DNA of 64,000 nucleotides, taken from assembly GCA_021186555.1 (NCBI GenBank), contig JAJKFL010000042.1:5627281-5691280 (forward strand). The letters run 5' to 3'. The notes beneath the pieces are model-generated. The model had not been told where the DNA came from and made no database searches. It was given only the letters and a program-made list of their open reading frames with translations. Of this stretch, positions 1 through 11,161 are shown one piece after another. Position numbers and translations under genes: made by a program. Position 1 is the first letter of the stretch; each line of letters begins with the position of its first letter. The stretch is from Reticulitermes speratus. Taxonomy: Eukaryota > Arthropoda > Insecta > Blattodea > Rhinotermitidae.

Positions 1-1107
1 AGCCTACAGCCTACATCAGTATCACCACTCCTGATTTATATAGCCTACAGCCTACATCAGTATCACCACTCCTGATTTATATAGCCTACAGCCTACATCA
101 GTATCACCACTCCTGATTTATATAGCCTACAGCCTACATCAGTATCACCACTCCTTATTTATATAGCCTACAGCCTACATCAGTATCACCACTCCTGATT
201 TATATAGTCTACAGCCTACATCAGTATCACCACTCCTGATTTATATAGCCTACAGCCTACATCAGTATCACCACTCCTGATTTATATAGCCTACAGCCTA
301 CATCAGTATCACCACTCCTGATTTATATAGCCTACAGCCTACATCAGTATCACCACTCCTGATTTATATAGCCTACAGCCTACATCAGTATCACCACTCC
401 TTATTTATATAGCCTACAGCCTACATCAGTATCACCACTCCTGATTTATATAGCCTACAGCCTACATCAGTATCACCACTCCTGATTTATATAGCCTACA
501 GCCTACATCAGTAACACCACTCCTGATTTATATAGCCTACAGCCTACATCAGTATCACCACTCCTGATTTATATAGCCTACAGCCTACATCAGTATCACC
601 ACTCCTGATTTATATAGCCTACAGCCTACATCAGTATCACCACTCCTGATTTATATAGCCTACAGCCTACATCAGTATCACCACTCCTGATTTATATAGC
701 CTACAGCCTACATCAGTATCACCACTCCTGATTTATATAGTCTACAGCCTACATCAGTATCACCACTCCTGATTTATATAGCCTACAGCCTACATCAGTA
801 TCACCACTCCTGATTTATATAGCCTACAGCCTACATCAGTATCACCACTCCTGATTTATATAGCCTACAGCCTACAACAGTATCACCACTCCTGATTTAT
901 ATAGCCTACAGCCTACATCAGTATCACCACTCCTGATTTATATAGCCTACAGCCTACATCAGTATCACCACTCCTGATTTATATAGCCTCCAGCCTACAT
1001 CAGTATCACCACTCCTGATTTATATAGCCTAGAGCCTACATCAGTATCACCACTCCTGATTTATATAGCCTACAGCCTACATCAGTATCACCACTCCTGA
1101 TTTATCT
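1..1107. repeat. 41-bp satellite array, about 27 copies
   Basis: A 41-bp unit beginning AGCCTACAGCCTACATCAGT repeats head to tail from the first base of the window, so the array probably extends to the left. Copies differ by single substitutions only (for example CTTATT for CTGATT near 150 and 400), and length is almost perfectly conserved. The unit contains an internal duplication of GCCTACA. No coding or RNA function is visible. Confidence 0.97.
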
Positions 1108-1328
1108 TAATCTGTGAGGAACTTACTAAATACATACAGCGTACATGTTAAAAATGTCGTACATATCTCCAAAGGTTCGTACTACCGTAATATTTGCGAC
1201 GATTCACAAACACTATTTCATATGCCTGTTCAGCACTGCTCATGGTCCATCTCCGCACCAAAGTTCATATTCACAGCTCCAAACAATTCATCAGTTATTG
1301 CCACCAAACCGAAAGCCTAAGCCAAGGT

Positions 1329-1768
1329 TCACACTACAACCATCTTGTTATCTTACATTCTTCACACTACAACCATCTTATCTTATATTCTTCACAATAC
1401 AACCATCTTATCATATATTCTTCAAACTATAACCATCTTATCTTATATTCTTCACAATACAATCCATCTTATCATATATTCTTCAAACTACAACCGACTT
1501 ATCTTACATTCTTCACACTACAACCATCTTATCTTATATTCTTCACAGTACAACCATCTTGTTATCTTATATTCTTCACGCTACAACCATTTTTGTTATC
1601 TTATATTATTCACGCCACAACCATCTTGTTATCAAATATTCTTCACACTACAGTCATCTTATATTCTTCACACTACAACCATCTTATCTTATATTCTTCA
1701 CACTACAACCATCTTATCTTATATTCTTCACACTACAACCATCTTGTTATCTTATATTCTTCAAGAAT
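1329..1768. repeat. 30-bp minisatellite, about 14-15 imperfect copies
   Basis: The unit is about 30 bp, of the form CACTACAACCATCTTATCTT plus ATATTCTT. Copies vary by substitution and small indels, and the array ends abruptly at a unique sequence. Because 30 is a multiple of three, several frames stay open across it, but the translations are simply periodic and not protein-like. Confidence 0.92.
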
Positions 1769-2394
1769 AAACTTCACAAAAGTTCCATCTCTTTGCAAGG
1801 TTTATTACAGCACCTTAGCTCAATACCCCGCACAAAACCTGTGCTAGTGTCGCTCTCGCCTCAGTAGTTCGCGTGTTCGCCATGTAATTATTCATTTATG
1901 AAATAAAAAACACGGTATTATTAGGACGCCTCCGGGGCACGACATTTATATCAAGTTTCGTCAAAATCGTTTAATTGGTTCAAAGTACAGAAGTATGGCG
2001 GCGTCGTAAAGTTACTTTTACACTTTCTTAGGTGGGAAATTTATTCTTCTGTCTCTCTGTTACCCCCACTGCTCTCTAAGATTTTTTTTTGTTACTCGAA
2101 ATGCCACGCTGGGGCACGTGCACTCTACACAACGTGCACCTTGCCACGTTCCCCGGCCATATTCTTCTTGCTTTGATCACCCTAACACTATGTGCTGAGC
2201 TCCTCAATATGCAGTTCCTCCAGTCCCTTATCACCTCGTACCTCTTTTAGTGCCAAGTACCTTCCTCAGCACCAATATAAGTCATCAGTACCGTGCAAAC
2301 CGCCAATCGCAAACAGAAGTTCCAAGTAAGTTGGTGTAACGTTACACATTCCTACTTATATTAGGAAAGTTCCCTTTTTGAGTCACTCCTGGAA
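1769..2394. other. Unassigned stretch without a recognisable gene
   Basis: Mixed-composition sequence between two tandem arrays. I see no open frame of note, no tRNA-like boxes and no terminal repeats. The part around 1930-2010 has the look of old dispersed repeat sequence, but I cannot assign it. Confidence 0.4.
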
Positions 2395-2490
2395 AACTGT
2401 ACCGAGGTTCGTCCTGGTTTTTCTCAGTTACTAGAAGCAAAATCTGCTATAGTACCTTAAATTAGTCCTCGGCCACTTCCTTACCATTTC
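2395..2490 (+). repeat. Possible remnant of SINE family E body
   Basis: The order 'GTCCTGGTTTTTCTCAGT ... TCCTCGGCCACTTCCTTACC' resembles the body downstream of the tRNA-like head in family E copies (17183 and 22117). The head itself is not recognisable. This is a similarity judged by eye and could be chance. Confidence 0.35.
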
Positions 2491-2558
2491 AGTGTTCTCT
2501 ATAATCCAATAATTCGTTGCTAGACACTCACTGGCAGCTTTGATAAACAGCTGCAAAA

Positions 2559-3151
2559 CAATGCGCAACAACGGCAGTTACCATTGTTAACTCCCGTTAT
2601 TTATGACACTTCAATGCGCAACAACGGCAGTTACCATTGTTAACTACCGTTATTTATGACACTTCAATGCGCAACAACGGCAGTTACCATTGTCAGCTCC
2701 CGTTATTTATGACACTTCAATGCGCAACAACGGCAGTTACCATTGTTAACTCCCGTTATTTATGACACTTCAATGCGCAACAACGGCAGTTACCATTGTT
2801 AACTACCGTTATTTATGACACTTCAATGCGCAACAACGGCAGTTACCATTGTCAGCTCCCGTTATTTATGACACTTCAATGCGCAACAACGGCAGTTACC
2901 ATTGTTAACTCCCGTTATTTATGCCACTTCAATGCGCAACAACGGCAGTTACCATTGTTAACTCCCGTTATTTATGACACTTCAATGCGCAACAACGGCA
3001 GTTACCATTGTTAACTCCCGTTATTTATGACACTTCAAAGCGCAACAACGGCAGTTACCATTGTTAACTCCCGTTATTTATGACACTTCAATGCGTAACA
3101 ACGGCAGTTACCATTGTTAACTCCCGTTATTTATGACACTTCAATGCGCAC
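2559..3151. repeat. 53-bp tandem array, about 11 copies
   Basis: The unit starts CAATGCGCAACAACGGCAGT and ends TTATTTATGACACTT, with a constant 53-bp period. Copies alternate TTAACTCCCG, TTAACTACCG and TCAGCTCCCG variants in an order that itself recurs (2559-2770 and 2770-2930), suggesting amplification of a three-unit block. Confidence 0.95.
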
Positions 3152-3493
3152 CAATTGCAGTCTGTGAGCTCATGTCAACAGGAAATTTCTCGTTTGGGAG
3201 ACAGCTCTTTGCGTCTGACAGAGACGAAAATCAGCGAACGTCCTTTAATAGCTCCTGTGTTCGGCGTAATATCTGTACCGCCTGACTGGCCATCAAGGAT
3301 AACCGAATGCAGAGAATAAGGGTGTTGAACAGTAGAGCAGACCTTCATAAATACAGTCTCAATTGCATACCCATGGTTAATACAGGAATAATACTGATGA
3401 CGGGCCTTTGATGACAGTAAAGGACAACCGACTAGACAACGAAACAAACAAGCCAGCAATAAATGAATAACGTAATTCAATAACTGACCAAGT
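3152..3493. other. Unassigned spacer
   Basis: No tandem structure, terminal repeats or protein-like frame. A 101-residue minus-strand open frame here shows no recognisable domain and is most likely chance. Confidence 0.4.
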
Positions 3494-3502
3494 AATAATT
3501 AA

Positions 3503-3803
3503 GTAAGCGGTGTCGCAGTTGGTTGAAGCACTGCACTACAAGCCAGAAGGTAGCGGGTTCGATTCCCGATGCGGTCATTTGATATTTTTCATTGACTCGA
3601 TCCTTCCGGCCGCACTATGGCCCTCGGGTCAACTCAGAGTCTAACAGAAATGAGTACCAGAAATAGCTCCTGGGGGTAAAGGCGGCCAGTGCGTAGGGCT
3701 GACAACCTTACCACCTTCATGTGCCGAATGTCTACAAATTTTGGGAGCATCAACCTCCTTGAGCTCCAACGGTGTGTCCAGGCCTGTAATGGGACAGTAA
3801 ACA
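3503..3803 (+). mobile_element. SINE family A (tRNA-derived), near full length
   Basis: The head carries an A-box-like GTCGCAGTTGG and a B box GGTTCGATTCC, the internal RNA polymerase III promoter pattern. The body contains CTAACAGAAATGAGTACCAG and GGGTAAAGGCGGCCAGTGCG. A 9-bp repeat AATAATTAA at 3494-3502 and 3804-3812 is a plausible target-site duplication. Other copies are at 13322, 31318, 42570 and 56360. It is non-autonomous and would depend on a LINE for movement. Confidence 0.88.
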
Positions 3804-3879
3804 AATAATTAAATTACACCATTCACCAACCAAGTAACTCTCTATAATCTTGATTTCAGACTTCCGCCGCGATGTTGAC

Positions 3880-3923
3880 GAGATCTGCGCTCTTATGGGA
3901 TATCCCAGAAGAGCGCAAATCTC
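3880..3923. repeat. 44-bp near-perfect palindrome
   Basis: Two 22-bp arms meet at GGGATATCCC with two mismatches. The arm sequence (ATCTGCGCTCTT..GGG) and the flank CTTCCGCCGCGATGTTGA also occur at 32738-32780 and, in part, at 51553, so this looks like the outer end of the hammerhead-like inverted element joined to itself. Confidence 0.75.
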
Positions 3924-4084
3924 ATCTCTATACAATAATTAAATAATCAGCTAAACAACAAGAAAACGAATTCACTAGGTAACTAAATTACTAGAAAACG
4001 TCAAATTATTAAAGAGCCCAAAAATCTTTTTAACATAATTTAAATAAGCTCAGATGTTCATCACCACGTCCACATGCAAGCATT

Positions 4085-4290
4085 CTTTCACTTCGGCACT
4101 GGATAGTGGTGAGTGACTAGTTTCACGTTCCCGGCCGATTTATTCCCCGTTAGCCACCGTTTTCGGAGCCTGGATGGGACCCCAAAACCGGTCTTGGTGT
4201 CTTACAGATTAAAAAAAAGAGTATTGCCACTGCCGGGATTCAAACCACGGTAGCCTAGTCAAGATTCAGACTGACCTACGCCAGCTCCAA
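4085..4290 (-). mobile_element. Diverged SINE family D copy
   Basis: Read on the minus strand there is a tRNA-like head with a B-box-like GGTTTGAATCCCGGCAGTGG and the family D body order (GGGTCCCATCCAGGCTCC, then an ACGTGAAAC stretch). It is strongly diverged from the 15163 and 62253 copies, so it is an old insertion. Confidence 0.55.
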
Positions 4291-4799
4291 AGTTCTTGGT
4301 ATTCCAGCACGTGTAATATCACTGTGGATAGGCGAAAATTCGTCTGCAGAAGAAGGGAGACTTCACTTCACGGCAGCAAGTTGCGCGCAATCCGACATTA
4401 ACCTAGCTTTATGTAGTATAATTAACTACTCACTGCTCTTCTCAAATTTGATTAGACCCTCCCTGCTCCAACCCCCACAGTAGGACCTCACGCAGTGAGC
4501 ATACAAATCACAGGGCTGCCAACTGCACTCTAAGAAGTACAGAAATTACAGATAATAGGCTTGTGTACGTACATGACAAGACGCGAGGGCAGAATTCAGT
4601 GTCACGTGGACAGGAAGGGAGCGCTATCACGTTAGGGCTAACTGTGCGGCACGGAAAATTGCAACAAACGTGGCTTTGCTTCCTCTCAAACCTTTCGTGA
4701 CTAATTACCTGATTTTCTTTTCTTGTTAGTTTTCTTTGGTGCGCACACCGAAGGTTCAACAGAAAGAAAGACAGGCAATGTACGTATAAGGTAACATTC

Positions 4800-5275
4800 A
4801 TGCGCGTTCGCGTAACCACTGTTGCCGTGGGAAACGAATAAGTATTACATTTTCTCAGTGTGTGTCTGTTGCCTTAGTTATCCAGCATGCAAAGCGCATG
4901 CGCCGTATTATATTGTCATCTGCGGCCTGTCTGGCTCTACCATATTTTTCCACGTTATCTCACAAAAGGCACGATTTTCGGAAAATAGTTATTTAACATA
5001 AAATGTGTGTTTTGATTTTCTCTACAACTTTTATCTGAAACATTTCTAATTCTAAGATTAAATCAACGAGATATTATCACAAACGTACATAGGTCTTCAT
5101 GTAACGTACCCGTTATTCTAGTCACATTTTAATAATTTTCTCGATACATTTTCGAAAAATAATCAAATTTCATGAAACTCCGTCCCGTGGGAGCCGAGGT
5201 ATTCCATGTGGATAGACAGAAGGCAGACAGAATAGTCGCTTTTCGCAATTTTGCGCACGTGCCTAAAAAAATCGA
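4800..5275 (+). repeat. Dispersed repeat G, copy 1
   Basis: This segment aligns by eye over roughly 470 bp with the reverse complement of 9110-9590. Shared landmarks are CGCGTAACCAYTGTTGCCGT, CATGCGCCGTATTATATTGT, TTTTCTCTACAACWTT and CAAATTTCATGAAA. A short frame at the 3' end reads ELFH/VFHxDxQ...IVAF in both copies, which suggests remains of a once-coding or strongly conserved element. The class is unknown. No terminal inverted repeats were found. Confidence 0.8.
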
Positions 5276-6433
5276 AAGCACAGTGCCCATCGTCTTATAT
5301 TCTGGAGGTAAAGGTTACAAATGGCGCCGCTCAATGATTTGGATTTGCTCGTGGACTTCTTCCGCGCCAACATGCTGTCGTAACGTACAAAAAAAAAAAA
5401 AAAAAGAAAAAAAAGAAAAAGAAAAAGATAGGTTACTACTTCAGTTACCGCCCTCTCCTGAGTACGAATCCATGGTTCATAGCGCCATCATCTAACGCTG
5501 ACACCATCCGCTTCGAAAAACGTATGAGTTCCGAACTTTCGAGTTCAGAAATTCTGTTTAAAAAAACACGGCTTCCTTTTCAAAACCAATTTATACCTTT
5601 CGAAGTATTATATTATCAATTACCCTTTGCTCACAGTGAAACAGCATTGACACTAAACACTAAAAGATTTACCTCTTTAAAGCAGAGTGGTTACTATGTA
5701 CACCACCTGCGTTAACATTCATAAACTATGCAAGTTACGCACACAACATATTAATTAGTTTTACATTGTCCTAACCGGCTGCAGTTTGTAACAGAGACAG
5801 GGCGTGTTTACTACGAGGTAGGAACTGAATTTTTAAATAATATTTAGATTAACGCCCTTCTCCATAGGGGTGAAACAAAACATGATGATAAGTAACGGCA
5901 ATAAATTACTGGGTCCATAACTTTGGTTCGTTCCACATCTAACTCCTTGAATAAAGATTTACAAGATGTTTAAATTAACCATATAATTTATAACAAGCAG
6001 AAATTAGATACAGTAAGCTCCTTTATCGACCGACTCCCCTAGATGTAATTAAACTGACACACCATGAAATTTCCCCTCCTTCTACGTGTCACCCCTCATC
6101 TTTATTCCCCTTCCATCAAATTCAGGACTCATATTAACATCGATACGTGTTGTGCAGTCAGTCTATCCCCCCGGCACACTCGTTCGCAGTTCCACTCCCT
6201 AGAGTTAGTCCACACACTTTACACTTTAACGACCAATAGGGCACAGCTTATATACTGTCGGGTTATAGAGGTGGCGACACCCTTTATTACGTATGCCCCA
6301 TAACGTCTCCACTCAAGTGACTGTCTTTATACGGCCTGTAAAAACAGTACATAACACTCGATATGTTATTTTTTACATAACCGAATTTTTATATAAATAA
6401 GAGACATTTCATTCATTATCGTATTATAAAGTA
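5276..6433. other. Unassigned stretch with an A-rich run and an S114 end
   Basis: Apart from an A-rich run at 5390-5425 and the short S114-type terminus at 5686-5745 (listed separately), I see nothing recognisable. The open frames at 5172-5495, 5524-5715 and 6064-6303 have no protein-like features. Confidence 0.4.
5686..5745 (-). repeat. Terminal fragment of the S114 element
   Basis: GTGGTTACTATGTACACCAC followed by GCGTTAACATTCATAA matches the end of the S114 element (compare 35192 and 48715). The end itself is a short imperfect palindrome. Only this end is recognisable. Confidence 0.55.
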
Positions 6434-6702
6434 GAAGGTAAAGTTGTCCCTGTCCATATCATAAAGGTATACAGGAAGAGTAGAGGTACAGCTCCACTTA
6501 TTCTTAACCTTGGTACTAGATGGGAGTGGTAAACCTCACGCCCAGGTTGCTTCACCCCCCGGAGAACCCCACACCCATTCAAGAGGAGGGTGAGTGGGCC
6601 CCAGAGCCACTCTGGACGTTTTGGAGAAAAATCTTTGCCCCTGCAGGGATTCGAGCCCGCGATGTCCAGTCATTATAATGACCTTGCTACTCCGGCTTAT
6701 AT
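6434..6702 (-). mobile_element. SINE family D copy
   Basis: On the minus strand: a tRNA-like head with B box GGGCTCGAATCCCTGCAG, then the family D body (CTCTGGGGCCCACTCACC; GGGGTGAAGCAACCTGGGCG) and the end GTGGAGCTGTACCTCTACTC followed by GGGACAACTTTACC. The best matches in the window are 17430 and 62253. Confidence 0.82.
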
Positions 6703-7153
6703 ATCTTTAATTAGTTTCAACAACTAATTGTTTCCGCCAGGTTAATAAAGAAGGATGACTTGTGACACAAGATTTGAGGTTCAAAACACATTGAGCAAAA
6801 AAGACTAAAATCCTTTGGAACGTAACGCCGTAAATATTGGTCGATTTGTACCAGCGTTTCGGAAGAATCAAATTTTAGAGAGTAATATTCTATGTCGAGG
6901 CTGTTATGCAAAGGTGCACGCCCTTGTAGTCTGAATTTGGAGGCAGGATCCTCGGAAATGTTGATATTTATCTACCAAACTACACGGCGTCATATACAGT
7001 TACTTGTGCCGGATCTTAAATGGAAGCATCTTAATTAATTTGAATGTAATGCAGTCCCTGCCTTCGCATCTGACAGCTATGTTCTTTTTTGCAATCCATA
7101 TTTCAACATAGTGGCTTTTGAAATACAACAGCTAGATAGCAGGGCGATAGGAG

Positions 7154-7186
<33 letters not shown>

Positions 7187-8081
7187 CGCTTCTGCTTCGC
7201 TATCACTTTATGGGTTTTGTCATTACATTAACGATTTCCTGAAATCATCAAGTTTTACCCCAACTATTGCACGAGCAATATCTCTATTACACTTGTCAGT
7301 GTAAACTCTACTAAAAACATATTATTTCCACCTCTCAATAGTTATTTTGGCCCTGAAGTCCTTGAAGCCTGAAGTTCATCTAAATATTACATTAAAATTT
7401 AGTTCCCACCTCACAGCAAACACACTGCGTTACCCAAACCCCAAGAGTAATTGGTTAATACTGTTTATGGAAATAATAGCTCTTGTTTATTCTCAATAAC
7501 CATTCTAAACACAAAATATATATATATTTTATATATATATATACACTTCGAGGACAAAACGCAGTTTCGAAATAACAAATTAGGTGGTACGTATAGTTAC
7601 CACCGAGTTTCAGAGTACCAGATATGACTATAATCAGAGCTGCGCGGCTTAAAACACTGTTTTCTGAATGAAAATGCCTCAAGGATGATAAAGTGTGTTT
7701 ATATTTTTCGAATTTGAAAATTAAAATAACCGCGCAGGGACGTAAATGGCCTCGAGTGGGGAAACCATATGTTTTTATTAGATTCATCTGTTTCACATTA
7801 AACCAACATGACTGTATTTATTGCAAATTACAGTAGCAAAACAGAACAACAGAATAAATGCAATCAACCTAGTAAACTTGTACATGACCGATTTTCAGCA
7901 AAGTGAAATGTTTACATTTAATTAAAATTAACTCGCTGTCAAGTGCTACCATATGTTCTGTCTTCAGGTACTTAAACCTGCACAGCACAGCAGTAAGAAT
8001 ATGTACCGTTCCTTAACATTAAAATCTGTGGATTCTGCCCGAAGAACATATGTATTTTTGTACAATTCTCAGCATTATGTC
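6703..8081. other. Unassigned stretch with two microsatellites
   Basis: Contains (GACA)n at 7155-7186, an AT-alternating hairpin-prone tract at 7509-7543 and the S114-type palindromic end GGTGGTACGTATAGTTACCA at 7583-7604. The 113-residue minus-strand frame at 7455-7796 is AT-rich and has no domain signature. Confidence 0.45.
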
Positions 8082-8914
8082 CATTTGTATTGTGTGTACT
8101 AGTGTAAGGACTACTGCCACCGGGTGAAAACATTTGTATTGTGTGTACTAGTGTAAGGACTACTGCCACCGGGTGAAAACATTTGTATTGTGTGTACTAG
8201 TGTAAGGACTACTGCCACCGGGTGAAAACATTTGTATTGTGTGTACTAGTGTAAGGACTACTGCCACCGGGTGAAAACATTTGTATTGTGTGTACTAGTG
8301 TAAGGACTACTGCCACCGGGTGAAAACATTTGTATTGTGTGTACTAGTGTAAGGACTACTGCCACCGGGTGAAAACATTTGTATTGTGTGTACTAGTGTA
8401 AGGACTACTGCCACCGGGTGAAAACATTTGTATTGTGTGTACTAGTGTAAGGACTACTGCCACCGGGTGAAAACATTTGTATTGTGTGTACTAGTGTAAG
8501 GACTACTGCCACCGGGTGAAAACATTTGTATTGTGTGTACTAGTGTAAGGACTACTGCCACCGGGTGAAAACATTTGTATTGTGTGTACTAGTGTAAGGA
8601 CTACTGCCACCGGGTGAAAACATTTGTATTGTGTGTACTAGTGTAAGGACTACTGCCACCGGGTGAAAACATTTGTATTGGTGTACTAGTGTAAGGACTA
8701 CTGCCACCGGGTGAAAACATTTGTATTGTGTGTACTAGTGTAAGGACTACTGCCACCGGGTGAAAACATTTGTATTGTGTGTACTAGTGTAAGGACTACT
8801 GCCACCGGGTGAAAACATTTGTATTGTGTGTACTAGTGTAAGGACTACTGCCACCGGGTGAAAACATTTGTATTGTGTGTACTAGTGTAAGGACTACTGC
8901 CACCGGGTGAAAAC
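8082..8914. repeat. 49-bp satellite array, about 17 copies
   Basis: The unit CATTTGTATTGTGTGTACTA + GTGTAAGGACTACTGCCACC + GGGTGAAAA repeats with almost no variation. One unit near 8671 lacks a GT dinucleotide. The near identity implies recent amplification or homogenisation. A trinucleotide (AAT)n run follows at 8928-8953. Confidence 0.96.
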
Positions 8915-9109
8915 CCAATTGCAGTAAATAATAATAATAATAATAATAATAAATAGAATAAACATCGGTCACTTCCCACAACAGCATTACACGGGCGGTA
9001 TTTGCAACACGTGAGATTTCTGTGAGGCAGAACACGAGATTTTTAGTATTATTCAGATAAAATTCGCGATTCTGAAGGTTAATATGTGAAGGGTAATAAA
9101 CTAAAAGTA

Positions 9110-9590
9110 TTTTGGCATGTTCGCAAAACTGCAAAAAAGCGACTATTAGGTTTGTTATATCTGTCTGTCCGTCCGCATGGAACAACTCGTCTCTCACTGT
9201 ACGGATTTTCATGAAATTTGATATTTCACCATTTTTCGAAAATCTGTCGAGAAAATTCAAGGTACATAAATCTGACAAGAATAACGGTACTTTACATGAA
9301 GAACTACGTACATTTATGATAATATCTCGCTGAATTCTTCTTACAATGAGAAATGTTTCAGGCAAATGTTGTAGAGAAAATTAAACACACATTTCATGTT
9401 CAAAAAAATTTTTTCCCGAAATTCATACCGTTTATGAGATAATGTGGTAGACCCGGACAGGCCACAGATGACAATATAATACGGCGCATGAGCTTTGAAT
9501 ACTGGATAACTAAGGCTACAGACACATACTCAAAATATGTAATACTTGTTACTTTTTCCACGGCAACAATGGTTACGCGAACGCGCCTCA
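9110..9590 (-). repeat. Dispersed repeat G, copy 2
   Basis: Inverted relative to copy 1 at 4800-5275, with the same landmarks (minus strand: CGCGTAACCATTGTTGCCGT; CTCATGCGCCGTATTATATT; ATTTTCTCTACAACATTTGC). The minus-strand frame that runs from this repeat into the 49-bp array is a composite of repeat sequence and not a gene. Confidence 0.8.
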
Positions 9591-9769
9591 ATTTTACGTC
9601 ATATTTACAATGCCTGTCTTGTTATTATATAAAGTAATCGCGTTTTATTCAATCATGTGTCCTTGTTTTGTGCGTCACAATGGCGTACTGCGTCGTCTGC
9701 TACGTAGAGGCATGTATGTAAATGGGAATGTGTGTGACGTGACGTCATATGACGGGCTACCATAATATT

Positions 9770-9925
9770 CACGCGCTACTCCACGGCCCCACCCCGGCAA
9801 ACAAATCCCCGCTACCCATTGAAGAGGAGGCTGCGCGGGCTCCACAGCCAAGAATCTATGACCCCTGCCGGGATTCGAACCCCGGATCGTCAAGTCTGCG
9901 GCCTAGTCACAATACCGACGATATC
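9770..9925 (-). mobile_element. SINE family D, head portion
   Basis: On the minus strand the tRNA-like head has B box GGGGTTCGAATCCCGG and is followed by the first part of the family D body (GAGCCCGCGCAGCCTCCTCT). The 3' half is missing. Confidence 0.72.
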
Positions 9926-10199
9926 CCGGGTCCATTCTTGCAGGAAGCCAAACGTTATTTTCATTTATAATTTAGTATCGATTACCATCGATTATTATCG
10001 ATTAACACAGATTATTATGGATTAGCGGCGATGATTATAGACCCGAGTAAAGTACTGACTATTATATCGACTCTGGGATAATTCACATCAGGGGTATTAT
10101 ATAAGGAAATATGCTTACGGTTAAATAATATATTGTGTTGGGCAAAATGCAAGAGCTTTTGAAAGCTGAAGAAGTGGTACGTGTAGTAACCACCGTGCT

Positions 10200-10470
10200 T
10201 TAAAGGGGTAAGGGCAATTCAACTGTATGTAGTATGGTATTTATTTCTGATCGCACTGATTTGTATTCCACTATATCGCATCCAATCCATGCATCATAAT
10301 CGAGACGCCGAACAAAGGCCTGTTTGCCTATCCAATTACAATGCAGACTCCAAACAGAGTCGTGTTTGCTGTAATGATTAGTTTTTGTTATTTGCCACAA
10401 GTGGGAATCTGAGCTTAGCAATTTACCATTGTCTCGTCAGACCACAGTATTCTGCGATGAGACGCCGTGT
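10200..10470 (-). pseudogene. Possible remnant of a Tc1/mariner-like transposase
   Basis: The minus-strand frame contains RRILWSDETMV, which resembles the WSDE block around the second catalytic aspartate of Tc1-like transposases. Downstream frames are broken, and a hammerhead-family repeat interrupts the upstream side near 10545. No terminal inverted repeats or third catalytic residue were found, so the call rests on one short motif. Confidence 0.3.
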
Positions 10471-10574
10471 ATTTTGGTATCCGCTGCCTCCATTTTACAG
10501 ACAGGTCTCTCACCGTCCTACGATAAATGGCGCCATTTAGTCTGGTGGAAATATATCGACGTTTCGGATGACGT

Positions 10575-10800
10575 ACCCCGTTTTCAAGAAGACTGTTCTT
10601 ATACCCTGAACGTGAGGGTAGTACGTTCCTCATAAATGTCGGTAAATTTCCACCACATGACACGGTGTCACATCTCAGAAGACTGCAATATTCATACTAG
10701 TATACTGATGATGGAGGCAGCACGTACCTCCCAAACGTCGGTACCCACATGGCATCACATTCTAGAAGACTGTCATCTAATGATTCACCACCGCGAGAAC
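10575..10800 (+). repeat. Two degraded hammerhead-family repeats
   Basis: At 10687 CTGATGATGGAGGCAGCACG runs into CCTCC and then CAAACGTCGGTAC: the CTGATGA core, a GGAGG/CCTCC stem II and a CAAA in place of GAAA. The trailing ACATTCTAGAAGACTG matches the CACATCCCAGAAGACTGC tail of this family. A second, more decayed copy lies at 10603-10690. The lost G12 should abolish self-cleavage. Confidence 0.55.
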
Positions 10801-10934
10801 TTTAGATCTCATTACATGTATAGAACTGAAGATTTATTTTTTTTTAATTTTAAATTATCCATAATCCTGCATTAAGCAATTATATATGATAACAAACCCA
10901 ACAAATGCATATAAGTGTATGTAAGTATATTATA

Positions 10935-11012
10935 CAGGGTATACACAAAAGAATGGTGCGGTTTCAATAGTTTTCACTATTGAAACCGCACCATTATTTT
11001 GTGTATACTCTG
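10935..11012. mobile_element. 78-bp TA-flanked hairpin MITE, copy 1
   Basis: Almost the whole element is one inverted repeat with ends CAGGGTATACACAAAAGAAT and its complement, and a loop around TTTTC. TA lies at both ends (10933-10934 and 11013-11014). The opposite arm of the surrounding inverted repeat preserves the empty site (TATATTATACACAC), which directly supports TA duplication on insertion. Other copies are at 21716 and 45293. It is a Tc1/mariner-type non-autonomous element. Confidence 0.88.
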
Positions 11013-11121
11013 TACACACCGTATACCTTCTACATGTTTCGGCCACTCATGTGAGGGAGGTGCACTGGCTCCAAAAACTTCTGTAAAACTTTGATGTATA
11101 TATTCTTTGTAATAAACCTCC

Positions 11122-11161
11122 CTGAAGATGGCCACATGAGTGGCCGAAACACGTACGAGGT
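11122..11161 (+). ncRNA. Hammerhead-ribozyme-like core
   Basis: CTGAAGA at 11122-11128, one extra T, stem II GGCCAC/GTGGCC with an ATGA loop, then GAAA. Upstream ACCTC can pair with downstream GAGGT as stem I. Stem III (ACACGTAC) is not perfectly self-complementary. The extra T after CTGAAGA departs from the standard core and is shared by all copies here. Activity is unproven. Confidence 0.5.

Larger units (their letters stand above)
9926..10898. other. Unassigned stretch with degraded repeat pieces
   Basis: Includes a short ATCGATTA-type irregular repeat at 9974-10035, an S114-like palindromic end at 10173-10194, a possible transposase scrap (10200-10470) and hammerhead-family remnants (10575-10800), both listed separately. 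Nothing else is recognisable. Confidence 0.45.

Noticed and set aside
1-1107. CRISPR array
   Set aside because: The unit repeats directly without unique spacers, and the sequence is eukaryotic.
1114-1867. Overlapping plus-strand open frames up to 217 codons
   Set aside because: They lie over a 30-bp minisatellite whose period keeps all frames open; the translations are periodic.
8796-9365. 189-codon minus-strand frame
   Set aside because: It reads from dispersed repeat G through an (AAT)n run into the 49-bp satellite. Its C-terminus simply repeats the satellite translation.
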